Position numbers and translations under genes: made by a program. The notes under the pieces were generated by a model, which was given only the letters and a program-made list of their open reading frames with translations, was not told the origin of the DNA and did no database searches. From Stentor coeruleus (Eukaryota; Ciliophora; Heterotrichea; Heterotrichida; Stentoridae), in NCBI GenBank assembly GCA_001970955.1, contig MPUH01000091.1:48470-112469 (forward strand): a stretch of 64,000 nucleotides of DNA. The letters run 5' to 3'. Position 1 is the first letter of the stretch. Each line of letters opens with the position of its first letter. Below, piece by piece: positions 43,548 through 54,081 of the stretch.

Positions 43548-44435
43548 TCAAAAATGTATACTATCAAATGCATATAATTCTTCAGATTGTTCTTTATTTA
43601 ATAGTTCTTGAGCTACATCAAAAAACGAATCACTTGAGATATTTTTCAAAGCATACACATATCTTAAAACTAACACTCCTGGAATAAAATCACCAACAAA
43701 GAAGTAAATAAAAAACAAAAAGCACCTATTTACATTTTACTTTAAATAGTGATTATCACTCATTGAAAAACCTTGTCCTATCCCATAATTCGAAGAAAAT
43801 ACAAATAAAAGAAGGATATTGAAAAATATGAGATTATTTTTGATTTTTTTGTATATAGACTCTGAAAGCACTTTAGATATTTTATTGATAAGGAAAAGGG
43901 AATATGAAAAGCAGAGTAGGATTATGAGACATGCAGATCCTAAAAAATAATTTGTGATCACCTCTGAAGCTGGAGGTTCGTCATTTAAAACAAACAGCAC
44001 AATTAATGCAACTATATTCATTGCCCAAATAACTATTAATAAAAGTTTTATGATTTTTAAGCATCGAGTTTTATAGTTTTGATCGACTTTTGGGTTGAAA
44101 TAAAAGCATAACTCAATCAAAATATATAACACTATAAGCCAAACACTAGCAAATGCATAAATACCAATATTTAATATAAAGTGCCTTGCTGAAAACCCTT
44201 TAATAAATTCCCCTGATGAAAGGAAAACTATTCTAGCTGAATATGTTTTACAAAGAGATGCACTGAATAAAAAAAATAGTAAAAGCACTATTTGATATTT
44301 ATAAACTGAGATTATTTTGTACCTGAACCTAAGTATAGTACCTATACATATTGCCAAATAGCAGGAGATAAGTATACAAGCAACAGTAATGAAAAATCCA
44401 TCGATAGGGTAATAGGTAAAAATATAGTCAACCAT
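43548..44435 (-). CDS. 7TM protein, TOM1/THH1-like family, paralogue D
   Basis: Spliced product of 290 aa, complement(join(43548..43725,43741..44435)). Seven hydrophobic helices. LRFRYKIISVYKYQ follows helix 1 and KTYSARIVFLS ends helix 2. The phase-2 intron after HYLK leads to helix 7 (CFLFFIYFFVGDFIPGVLVL) and a 35-residue acidic tail ending in TGA. The intron sits at the same place and phase as in the other three paralogues. Transcribed toward PKG. Confidence 0.88.
43726..43740 (-). other. 15-nt intron before helix 7 of paralogue D
   Basis: Minus-strand GTAAAATGTAAATAG, phase 2. Confidence 0.92.
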
Positions 44436-44460
44436 AAATTTATATATTTATATTTATTAC

Positions 44461-44520
44461 TACTATTGCATTATTGTTACTACTATTGTATTATTGTTAT
44501 TACTATTGTATTATTGTTAC
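44461..44520. repeat. 20-bp minisatellite, three units
   Basis: Three consecutive units of TACTATTGTATTATTGTTAC with one or two differences each. Confidence 0.85.
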
Positions 44521-44669
44521 TAAAAATTATATTTATGCACTTTAAATAAGTATTCGATACTTTTATAAGTATTTAGGTTAAAATCTTACAAAAGTTATGA
44601 AAGTTTGATAGTTTATATGATAAATATTAAAGCAATTTTTTTTATAATTTAAAACACAATAAACATCTT

Positions 44670-44798
44670 ACTCTAATGTACCATTTAATAATCAAAACTA
44701 TAAATCTATTTTACTCATAATTATAGGTAAAATTTACTATTGAAAGGAATTCGAAAAAATTGAATTTTTGTTTTGCCTGTTAAAGGGTACATTAGAGT
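44670..44798. repeat. 19-bp imperfect inverted repeat pair
   Basis: ACTCTAATGTACCATTTAA at 44670-44688 and TTAAAGGGTACATTAGAGT at 44780-44798 are reverse complements at 18 of 19 positions, 129 bp end to end. Could be a miniature element's ends or a long hairpin. Confidence 0.65.
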
Positions 44799-45264
44799 TT
44801 GAGACAAATTATATCCTCTATATTCTACGATAAAAGCCTACCTCTATACAATAAAATTTATATTATCCTTATCTTTCAAGCCATAACCTAATCCAATAAG
44901 ACAATACAACCAAAAAATCTTATCTTATCTTTTACTATTTTAAATGTATTCATTATCCTAAACAATACATCCTCTGTCAAAATCACCTGCATTATTTCTC
45001 ATACATTAAACATCATGATAATTCTCCAATCCAACTTATAAAATTATCAATAAAATAAATCTTCTCAAATAATCCAATCACTTTACAACACATTATAAAA
45101 ACTTATCTTTTATCACAAAAAACTCAAAATAACCAGCATTAATCCATAATTTTAATAATTCCTAACCAATCTTCTAATCTCAATTCCATAATCCAAACTA
45201 TCCTTATATATTCTATTTTATCAATAAAATAGTATTTATATTCTCTAATAGGGGGGCTCTTATA

Positions 45265-46246
45265 ATGATTACAAGAAGGGGACAACAAAATGCAAAAAAG
45301 TTAAATCTTGATCAAGCTGAAAGACTTATTCAATATCTTATAAACCAAGATGAATGTGTAGATTTTCTCTATCCTGTAAATCCTGAGAAATTAGGGATTC
45401 CATTATACAAAGAGATTATAAAAAACCCAATGGATATGAATACTATAAGCATAAAAATAAAACAATCTAAATATTCAAACATTGATTTAATACTTGAAGA
45501 TATAAAACTCATCTGGGATAATTGTCGAACTTTTAACCAGAAAGGATCAGTAAATTTTTATATAGGAAATCTTCATAAGAGCTAATACTATGGAAGAAAA
45601 ATGTAAAGAGTATTGTCGTGTTAATAACATTAAAAACTACAATAAAAAAAATGGGGGAAAAAATAATCGGAATTTAGTCTTGCCAACAAAACATTCAAGG
45701 CAAAATAAAGAAATTGCTAATAATGAAGAACCTTTAAAAGAAAAAACAAAAACTGTAATAGGGAATAGGATTACAAGAAAAACTAAAGATCATGTTAAAA
45801 AAAATGAAATCCCAAAAATTGATAAGTTTTTTAAAAAAACAGATAAAAATACTTGTGGTAATAAATCTGAGATTAAAGTTAAACAAAAAATTGAGAAAAA
45901 AGTTCCTGACCCAGAACCTGAGATTGTGGATTGTGTAAAAAGTCAATCATTTAATTCTGAAACTACTGAGAAATTAGGAGATTTTGATGAGTTGAATGGA
46001 AATGAGGTTGATGATGTATTGGAAAAACCGAAAATGTTTATGATAAAAAATCAGATTCCATATGGCCAGCAGGTTGAATTAAGAAGAGCTATAATGAATG
46101 CTTCGGCTATTGATGTAAAAAAAATCATACAGATTACTAAAGAGAAAGAGCCAAAAGCTTGTGAAATTGTTGATGATAACCTTTGCATTTATATAGAAAA
46201 ACTTCGCCGCGAAACGTTTGAAGAGCTTTGGAATATTGTTCACTAA
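45265..46246 (+). CDS. BET-type protein: one bromodomain plus NET domain
   Basis: Spliced product of 321 aa, join(45265..45549,45566..46246), with a 16-nt intron. The bromodomain spans about residues 12-115: FLYPVNPEKLGIPLYKEIIK, NPMDMNTISIKIKQ, then DNCRTFNQKGS-EIFIRANTM, where the splice completes the last helix. The acetyl-lysine-contacting Asn is in TFN (about residue 91). A Lys-rich linker follows. The C-terminal 75 residues look like an extraterminal (NET) domain (IPYGQQVELRRAIMNASAID, DNLCIYIEKLRRETFEELWN). Metazoan BETs have two bromodomains; one is typical of plant GTE and several protist BETs. Chromatin reader acting in transcription. Confidence 0.93.
45550..45565 (+). other. 16-nt intron in BET gene
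   Basis: GTAAATTTTTATATAG, phase 0. Nearly identical to the other 16-nt intron at 3437-3452. Confidence 0.93.
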
Positions 46247-47529
46247 TCAATTATTTTTATGTGTTTTTTATATGCATGTTGAGGATTTTAAAGGATTTTT
46301 TATTAGAAGTAAGTATGGTGTGGGTTTTAGTGGAGAGATTATTTTTTAAGTTTTGTAGAATTTTGAGTTTTATGGGATTTATTGTTAGTTTTATTTTAGG
46401 TAATGTAAGATATGATGGATTTTTATGGTAATGTTTATTTATAAGAGTCATTATATTGTTTAATGAGGATTTAAATTAGAATATTTAGTTAGGAAATATT
46501 AATAACAGTCAGGCTTTATTAAGTAAATATTTCAATTATTTCTAGTTGATAAGTTCTTGTTTGAAGGGTAGAATAAAGTTGTAGTTTTAGTTGGATATTG
46601 GGAAGTAATTTTATCTAATGTATAGAGAGATCTTGAGATTTTTTTGTTAGGGTTGATGAAGCTTTTGGGTTTGTATTGGATAAAACTCTTGGGGTGTGAC
46701 CAAAAATATCTGCTGATGAATGGTCTAATGGTTTAAAATATGAACTTGTTGGTGTCTGCGACCTAGGGAATCTGTATTTTTAGTTTATATTTTCAGAATC
46801 TCTTATGTTTTTATTTTTTTGATTGCAAGTGGTGTTACTATCTTCTGAGGATGGTGAAAAAATCGAGCTCTTAAACTGTGACAAAAATCTCAATCTTGAT
46901 TCTGACATGCCATTAATATTTAAATATCGCTATTGAAATATCGATATTCTTTTAATATTATTTTTAAGTATATTTTATTTGATTTTTAGTTTCCGTGAAT
47001 TTTATTTTATCCTTTATTTCTTGTATATTTTATCTTGTTAGATATAATAATTTTAAGTTTGTGATAGCTTATTAGAGACTAGGAGTACTTAAAATAAATA
47101 ATATTAATACTTAAGTACTTTTTAGTTAATCTATGCTGAATTATTTATGATAATCTTTTAAATCATTAACAAAATACAAATTTACTATAGTTCACTTTAT
47201 CAAATTACTAAAATATTTTATTTAATTTCTCTTAAATCAGAATTCATTGATTTAATTAAGCTTTTAAATTATTTCTTATATAATTATCACTATTTCATAA
47301 TAACACTTTATTCCAAATTCTTTATTGTTCTATTCCAAAAAAGATCCAAAAATACTCTGATTTTTTTTTAAAAAAATACCACCTTCATATTCTCCTTTAA
47401 ATAAATGTTTAATGATTACTCACACAAAATTTCTTATTCAAATATTCGCTCCATATCATAAACAAAATACTTAATAGAGCTCATCATCAGATTGTAAAAG
47501 TTCAATTTCACATATAGACTTAAAGATCT
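46247..47529. other. Intergenic, 1.3 kb
   Basis: Mostly plain AT-rich DNA. One gene-like fragment at 46655-46783 is listed separately. Confidence 0.55.
46655..46783 (+). pseudogene. Coding-like fragment with one internal TGA
   Basis: One frame reads DEAFGFVLDKTLGV, TGA, then PKISADEWSNGLKYELVGVC and DLGNLYF to TAG. It has richer GC and protein-like composition than its surroundings, but no start codon or intron that would make a gene. Possibly a gene relic; family unclear. Confidence 0.25.
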
Positions 47530-47779
47530 TATAAATAACACAAAAATTGAATCAAAAGAAAATTTTCATAGTGAAGACCCTTATGAATTAATAAAGCAAA
47601 TTGAAATTCCTAAAATTATCTGATGCTCTTATTTGCAAACTGAAAATTGTACTTAACTGTTTATATAATAATTCAAAAACTTTTTATAGTTCAGTAGTTA
47701 TTTTTCTCTTTGGAGGAGTATTTGGATGCTGTCTGCTACCTTATGCTTCAAAATACTGTAAAGATAGGAAGACAAATTA
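47530..47779 (+). pseudogene. Frameshifted small membrane-protein remnant, LITAF-like tail
   Basis: The first frame, NNTKIESKENFHSEDPYELI and KQIEIPKII, ends at TGA. One base over, the frame continues SDALICKLKIVLNCLYNNSK, then a hydrophobic helix (SVVIFLFGGVFGCCLLPYAS) and KYCKDRKTN before TAG. The GCCLLPY...CKD string resembles the membrane half of LITAF-domain proteins, but the paired CxxC knuckles are missing. Treated as a decayed gene. Confidence 0.35.
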
Positions 47780-47945
47780 GGTCACAAATAAAATTATACC
47801 AGAAAAAATACTTATGATTATCAATCATATGAAAATGTTTGAAGATTGCTGTTAAATATAAAAATAAAAAATTGTCTCAAAAAGCATAAAATCACCTAAA
47901 TTCATCAATCAACACCTTCCTTAAAAAAATAATAATAATTAATTC

Positions 47946-49961
47946 ATGGACAAAAGGGACAACAGAGACAAAACTTCAAAAGAGTTAGAATGGTTTGACC
48001 TAGAAACCAGAATGCGAGAACTAATTCATAATCAACTGGAACCAGTAGTAAAAAAAGCTAGAGAAGACAGAGAATCCTTCCAAGAACTAAAAATTAACTA
48101 CAAAGCCCTTGAGAATCGCTTAAAAGGTATGGAAACTGCAGTTTTAGGTGATCAAAACGCTGAGACCATTATCGAAAGTATCTATAAAAGGTGTGCAGAA
48201 ATAGAAGGAAATAGACAAAAAGATGTTGTCCGATTAGACCAAAGTTTTGTATTAATGAACGAATCTGTTAATTCTTTTAACACCGAAATTATAAAATTCA
48301 ACGAAAGGCTTGAATTACTAAACACAAGAGATCATGAAAGAGAAAGCGAAATCATAAAAACCAATCAAAACATTGAATCAAACAGAGTTCATGTGTTGAA
48401 AGAAATAGATAAACTTAGTGAAAATTTCAGAGAAATGAATAGAGTTTATCAAGAAGTTGCTATGAAAACTGAAGAACAAGCTAATACCGCTACTTCTAAA
48501 GCTATTGCAAATAGTATTGAAATAGGAGCATATAAAAGGGATATTGATATTGTAAGAAAAGATGTAATTGATTCTTTGTCTATGATAAAAGAAGTACGGT
48601 CTTTAAAGCTGAATATTGATACTTTTGAAATAGAAATAATGAAAGTGCAAAACAGGTTTTTGGAATTACTTGAAGGGATTCAAAAATATAAAGATGAACT
48701 CTCAAAGAGAGACCAATTTATAGACAAGTATATTCCTCTACAAACTGTTATCTTGATTTCTGATTATCTTTATGCAATAATCGATCAAGGTACCAAAAAA
48801 AAGCTAGCGGACTATGAAAACATAGCTCTTAAAGATCTAAACTTAAAAGTTCTTGAAGGTCGTGAAGTTCTTACTCGGACCAAACGTGCGGATCAGATTC
48901 TTAATGATATGAGGCATATCGAAGAACGTAAGGTCGAATTCCAAACCAAAGAAATTAGAAGTTCTGCAAAAGGACAGAATTTCGCTGAAATTCGTGATAA
49001 AATCAATATCAAAAAAAAAGCATCTTTTATAAGCCATGATGAACCTGAAATACGCATAGAAGCCCCTCAAGGTTTATCTAAACAAGAAATTGAAAAAATC
49101 GTCCAAGTGTCTTTAACAGCGCAATTAGATCCTGAAATTGGCAGATTAAAATCAGAAATCAAAGTAAAACTTGATAGATTTAAAAATTACATCAAATCTT
49201 TTAATTCAGAATCAGGTAGCATGCAAAGTCATTTTATTAGTGAACTTGAAAACCTTGCAGGAAGGCTTAAACTTTTAAAATCCGATCTTTTATTAGAAAT
49301 CAGCGATAGTAGAAAAGATACAGAAATTATTAAAAAAGATATTTTAGGATGTCAGAACCTTATAAACAATTTATCACAAATGGTTGTTTGTCTTTTTGAA
49401 TATAATAATATTGAACAAGCTTTACAAAGGCAGGATGAAGAAGATAGGCATAATATGGCATTGAATATGGAAAAAGAATTACAAAGTGAACTTGCTCATT
49501 ATACACCAAAAGCTAATGATGCAACAACTTTGCCATCAGCAAATTTCACTTTTAAAAAAAAATGTTTAAGTTGTGGGACATCAAATTCTATACTTTCTGG
49601 ATTTAGAACATCAATAGTTTACAACCCATCTTCACTGATTTTCCGTAACAAAAAATTCGAACGGCACGAATTACTAAGAATAAAAGCTCAAATGCTAAGA
49701 AAATGCTGGGATGCCAACTCAAAATCTTTCAACTTGAAATACGAAGAAATCCAACAAGAGAAATCCCCAGACAAAATCTCAGAAAAAAGTTTCAATAAAA
49801 GCTTTGATAAATCAACTGAAAATCGTCCAACACGAATAAGTAGACTAAATTCAATAGATGAAGGAATATTAGAAACTAAAGAAACTTTACCTTTATTAGT
49901 AAGTCCATCTATGCGTAATCGTAGTCAAAGAAAAAGTAAATTAGTTCATAAAAGCAATTAA
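47946..49961 (+). CDS. Long coiled-coil protein upstream of gamma-tubulin
   Basis: 671 aa, no intron. Coiled-coil over most of residues 15-270 and again 370-490. A conserved-looking C-terminal patch contains a CxxC (KKKCLSCGTSNSILSGF) followed by SSLIFRNKKFERHELLRIKA. A repeated Ser/Lys tract (KSFNKSFDKS) lies near the end. I do not recognise a named family. The stop is only 27 bp before the gamma-tubulin ATG on the same strand, the closest same-strand pair in the window, so its terminator and the tubulin promoter must overlap, or the two share a transcript. Confidence 0.88.
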   Translation: MDKRDNRDKTSKELEWFDLETRMRELIHNQLEPVVKKAREDRESFQELKINYKALENRLKGMETAVLGDQNAETIIESIYKRCAEIEGNRQKDVVRLDQSFVLMNESVNSFNTEIIKFNERLELLNTRDHERESEIIKTNQNIESNRVHVLKEIDKLSENFREMNRVYQEVAMKTEEQANTATSKAIANSIEIGAYKRDIDIVRKDVIDSLSMIKEVRSLKLNIDTFEIEIMKVQNRFLELLEGIQKYKDELSKRDQFIDKYIPLQTVILISDYLYAIIDQGTKKKLADYENIALKDLNLKVLEGREVLTRTKRADQILNDMRHIEERKVEFQTKEIRSSAKGQNFAEIRDKINIKKKASFISHDEPEIRIEAPQGLSKQEIEKIVQVSLTAQLDPEIGRLKSEIKVKLDRFKNYIKSFNSESGSMQSHFISELENLAGRLKLLKSDLLLEISDSRKDTEIIKKDILGCQNLINNLSQMVVCLFEYNNIEQALQRQDEEDRHNMALNMEKELQSELAHYTPKANDATTLPSANFTFKKKCLSCGTSNSILSGFRTSIVYNPSSLIFRNKKFERHELLRIKAQMLRKCWDANSKSFNLKYEEIQQEKSPDKISEKSFNKSFDKSTENRPTRISRLNSIDEGILETKETLPLLVSPSMRNRSQRKSKLVHKSN

Positions 49962-49988
49962 TAGTAATTTGATCTTTATTTATTATAA

Positions 49989-51347
49989 ATGCCTAGAGAA
50001 ATTATAACTTTACAGGTTGGTCAATGTGGTAATCAAATCGGTATGGAATTTTGGAAACAGCTTTGTCAAGAACATGGAATCAATCATGAAGGGCTTTTAG
50101 AAGATTATGCAACTTCTAGTGATGATAGGAAAGATGTGTTTTTTTATCAGGCTGATGATGAGCATTATATCCCAAGAGCTTTATTGATTGATTTAGAGCC
50201 AAGAGTAATTCACACAATTCAAACCTCGCATTACTCATCATTATATAATCCTGAGAATATTTTTATAAGTAAAGAAGGTGGTGGCGCGGGAAACAATTGG
50301 GCTTCAGGATATGGTCAAGCAGAAAAGGTTCAAGAAGAGATTCTTGATATGATTGAAAGAGAAGCTGATGGAAGTGATTCATTAGAAGGTTTTGTCCTTT
50401 TACATTCTATAGCAGGCGGTACAGGGTCAGGAATGGGTTCATATTTATTAGAAAAACTTAATGAAAGGTTTCCGAAAAAACTTATTCAAACTTATTCAGT
50501 GTTTCCAAATCAGCAACAAACAGATGTGGTTGTCCAGCCATATAACAGTTTATTGACTTTAAAACGTTTGACTTTAAATGCAGATTGTGTAGTTGTATTA
50601 GATAATGCAGCTTTAAATCATATAGCTGTAGATAGGCTTAAAATCCCAAATCCAAGTTTTAGTCAAACTAATTCTTTAGTATCTACAGTTATGGCTGCAT
50701 CAACTACTACTTTAAGATATCCTGGGTATATGAATAATGATTTAGTTGGACTTGTTGCATCTTTAATACCAACACCAAGATGTCATTTTCTTATGACTGG
50801 ATATACTCCTTTAACTTTAGATAGACATGTTAGTTCTATTAGAAAAACTACTGTTCTTGATGTTATGAGAAGACTTTTACAAACAAAAAATATCATGGTC
50901 TCAACAAATCCTAAAGATGGAGTTTATATGAGTATTCTTAATATTATACAAGGAGAAGTTGATCCTACACAGGTTCATAAATCGTTACAGAGAATTAGAG
51001 AAAGAAAATTAGCTAATTTTATATCTTGGGGACCGGCTTCAATACAAGTTGCCTTATCAAGAAAATCTCCATATATTGAAACTTCGCATAAGGTCTCTGG
51101 GCTTATGCTTGCTAATCATACATGTATACATAAATTGTTTGAAAAAATATACACGCATTATAAGAAACTTAGATCAAGAAATGCTTTTTTGGATAATTAT
51201 AAAAAGGAAAAACTTTTTTCTGAGAATTTAGATGAGTTTGATGGGTCGGTTGAAGTTGTTGAACAATTGATTGAAGAATATAAGGCTGCGGGAAGTAATA
51301 ATTATATGAACTGGGGAATGGAAGACTCAAAGATGGAAAGTGATTAA
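49989..51347 (+). CDS. TUBG: Gamma-tubulin
   Basis: 452 aa, full length. N-terminus [20 protein letters not shown] is the gamma-tubulin form. The GTP-binding T4 loop [10 protein letters not shown] is present, as are the gamma-specific YSVFPNQ([11 protein letters not shown]) and the insertion [20 protein letters not shown]. The C-terminus [14 protein letters not shown] also fits. It nucleates microtubules within the gamma-tubulin complex at basal bodies and spindle poles. Preceded by a TATTATAA string directly before the ATG, lying within the 27-bp gap after the upstream gene. Confidence 0.98.
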   Translation: MPREIITLQVGQCGNQIGMEFWKQLCQEHGINHEGLLEDYATSSDDRKDVFFYQADDEHYIPRALLIDLEPRVIHTIQTSHYSSLYNPENIFISKEGGGAGNNWASGYGQAEKVQEEILDMIEREADGSDSLEGFVLLHSIAGGTGSGMGSYLLEKLNERFPKKLIQTYSVFPNQQQTDVVVQPYNSLLTLKRLTLNADCVVVLDNAALNHIAVDRLKIPNPSFSQTNSLVSTVMAASTTTLRYPGYMNNDLVGLVASLIPTPRCHFLMTGYTPLTLDRHVSSIRKTTVLDVMRRLLQTKNIMVSTNPKDGVYMSILNIIQGEVDPTQVHKSLQRIRERKLANFISWGPASIQVALSRKSPYIETSHKVSGLMLANHTCIHKLFEKIYTHYKKLRSRNAFLDNYKKEKLFSENLDEFDGSVEVVEQLIEEYKAAGSNNYMNWGMEDSKMESD

Positions 51348-52037
51348 GATTGATAAGTTATAGACTATATTAATTAGTGAATTTTTTTGGTAGAGGAAGT
51401 TTAATAATTTTGATAAATGGGATATAATTCAGATAATATTTAAGATGTAATGGAAAATTATAATGGTTTATTTAGTTATTAATTGGCTATTTGGAAATAA
51501 AAATTGTGTATTTGTATGCATAACAGTTCATTTTATTAAGAAAGATACATTTTTGATAATATTTATAATTATTTTATGTCTGAATCACTGCAACTTTTAT
51601 ATATTAAAACCTTTAAATCTAACTTCAAACTAAACAATTATCCAGCCTACCTATTTTAATACTTTTTAGCTTTTACTTGACAACTCATACAACTTTCAAA
51701 ATAATTCTAAGAAAGCTTCTATTTTAATTTTTTCATTCAAAACTTACAAAAATTGTATTTATACATAAATTTTCCAATTCCAATAAAAAAAATCAACTAA
51801 TTTTATATCTAATCATATTCCTTATGCACATATATCCCATTTCATATAAAATGCACATAAAATTTAAACAGATATTTAAGGTTAAAAACAAATATCATTT
51901 CCCACTCTTAAGTCTCTACCAATTTGCCTCAAACATTAAAAAATCTTAAAACTTTATCATACATCCCTCCTCCAAACCAAAAAATCATTCAAATCTTATT
52001 ATAATTCTTAACATAAAGCAAACTTAAAAAATATAAA
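51348..52037. other. Intergenic, 0.7 kb
   Basis: Convergent spacer after gamma-tubulin. Turns C/A-rich toward 52037, downstream of the minus-strand zinc-finger gene. Nothing recognised. Confidence 0.6.
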
Positions 52038-52463
52038 TTATTTATTTACTGTGTCTCGCATATAACTAGGCAAAAACATAAAGTCCCCTAAACAGATTTC
52101 CTTTATCCACTCCTTCTTTTCCTGATCATCTAAAACACAATCTAAATTACTATTCGTAATTTCAATAAGCTTAGTAAGTTTAGGGTAATGGCATCGTCTT
52201 TCAGTTTTTTTCTGTGAATTAAGGCCTTTAATAATTTCTGAGTGGATTTTTTTATGGATTGATAAAAGACTTCCTTGTCTGAACTTTTTTTCACATCCAG
52301 GTTCTGTGCATATATAAGGCTTTTCACCAGTATGAATATAAGTATGTTCTCTTAGATTTTGTCTTGAAGAGAGATTTTTTAAACAATATTTGCATTTTAA
52401 ATTGAAATTTTGATCGCTTTCTACTCCTGTAAGATCTGGATTTTGGATACACTGTCCTTTCAT
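52038..52463 (-). CDS. Two-finger C2H2 zinc-finger protein
   Basis: 141 aa. Two adjacent C2H2 fingers at about residues 24-44 (CKYCLKNLSSRQNLREHTYIH) and 52-74 (CTEPGCEKKFRQGSLLSIHKKIH), joined by a canonical TGEKPY linker, which points to sequence-specific DNA binding. The remaining 65 residues are helical and unassigned. A putative transcription factor. The short length and single finger pair are unusual but complete: ATG after ATTATA, stop TAA. A 104-codon overlapping ORF upstream (52324-52638) is a frame shadow. Confidence 0.92.
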   Translation of the reverse strand: MKGQCIQNPDLTGVESDQNFNLKCKYCLKNLSSRQNLREHTYIHTGEKPYICTEPGCEKKFRQGSLLSIHKKIHSEIIKGLNSQKKTERRCHYPKLTKLIEITNSNLDCVLDDQEKKEWIKEICLGDFMFLPSYMRDTVNK

Positions 52464-54081
52464 TATAATATTTTAATGTGCTGACATTTCTATCAGTGAG
52501 ATGAATTAATATATCTTTTAATAGTAAATATTCGTTTAAATGGGAATATTTTTTTGTTGTCAGAAGGTTAAGAAAAGAAATATAAAAAGTGGGTTTTGTA
52601 TGGGTGATTTTTATAAGGGTATGCTGATGAGAAATCATTTTTTTTTTGAGGAAAATGAGGTTGGATAATTTTTTTTTAATTAGGATTTCTGTGAGAGTTA
52701 TTGATTTGGGATTAGAAAATGATTTGATAAAGAGTGTTAAGGAGGTATAAATATTAATTTTTATAGGAGTTTTATGGAATTGTGATAGTGAAGATGAAAT
52801 ATTTTTATGGTTTTTTTTAGTTTGTAATAGGATGATTAATGATGGAGTGTGGGTAGTTTGGAGATGGGATATAGAAATTAAGTATATAATTGTAGTTTAT
52901 GTTAGGGGGAAAATTTTATGATAGAAAATAATATTTTTTTAGAGAGATTCTAATAGGATTTTTTATCAAAGAGAAGATTGAATTTTATTTAGTAATAAAG
53001 GATATAATTTTTGGTTAGTGTATGCAAATAACTTAGAGAAATAGAGGTAATAGGTAAAAATTATAGTAAAAATTAATAAAAGTCTAAAGATGAACTACCT
53101 GAAATATATTTATAAGCATATGATTATAATATAACGAGCTATGATAAATAGATAATATTAGGTAAATACTAAATTATATCTCATCAGAAGCTATTTAAAT
53201 AAAAAGTTAATTTTTTCGATTTGATTAAAGGGCAATTTTAAATGATATCTTCTCTTATAAAACTTTTTATAATGTATTTACTAGTTATTTTTATATGAGT
53301 CAAATACAAATAATATATTAAAATTAAATATTTCTTATAGGTTGATTATTTCATGAGCATAGAATAAATATAATATTTAAGTTTAAGTATTATTGAATAG
53401 CTTATCTAATAAACTTTGTAATTAATAATGTTATTTGCTAATAAAATTGTATACTAAAACGCATTAAGTAACCAATATCCTACAATTCAATAATAAATTA
53501 ATCCTTTTTGCATAAATCAACATTCAACTATAAAAAAAATTCGCTAATTTTTTAAATCATACAATTTTTACTTTCCATCAAAAAGCTTATTTCAACAGTT
53601 TTCATTATAAAACCCAATAAAAAATCGCAACATCCAATAAAAACTATAAAACTCCTTCACATCAAAACACAAAACCTAATTTCCACAATCTTAATCATCC
53701 TTTCGCAATTCAAAAATAATTTCTCATATTTTCATCATTTTCTTATAATATTTCTTTAAAAATATCATTTCTTCTTCATAACAATGTCTTATAAGCTCAT
53801 AACCTTCAATAAAAAATCTTACCGGGTAACAACGAAAAAAATAATCTTCACATCATCAAACACCCTAACACCATAGCTTTACCAAACCATCCAATTACAA
53901 TAAAAACCTCTTTCCAAGTCTTTTACACCTTTATTTCTCCAATTAATTTTTTAAATCTTTTTCCTCATCATCCCACACATTCCAAATCAAAGCCAAAACC
54001 ATCCTCAAAAATTCCCAACAAATTTTTCTATATTTTCAAGCAAAAATCGTTTTTTATATAAGTAAATGTATAATTTAAACT
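52464..54081. other. Intergenic, 1.6 kb
   Basis: The longest gene-free stretch. G/T-rich on plus at 52520-53000 (upstream of the zinc-finger gene), then A/C-rich and G-poor from about 53540 to 54060 (upstream of the ankyrin gene), with a clear switch between. No gene seen. Confidence 0.7.

Larger units (their letters stand above)
44436..45264. other. Intergenic, 0.8 kb, with minisatellite and inverted repeat
   Basis: Holds a 20-bp minisatellite (44461-44520), a 19-bp inverted repeat pair (44670-44798), and a C-rich, G-poor stretch (44830-45240) before the BET gene. Just before that ATG is a G6 run, then TCTTATA. Confidence 0.7.

Noticed and set aside
46228-46451. Overlapping ORFs after the BET gene
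   Set aside because: Frame shadows in T/G-rich downstream DNA.
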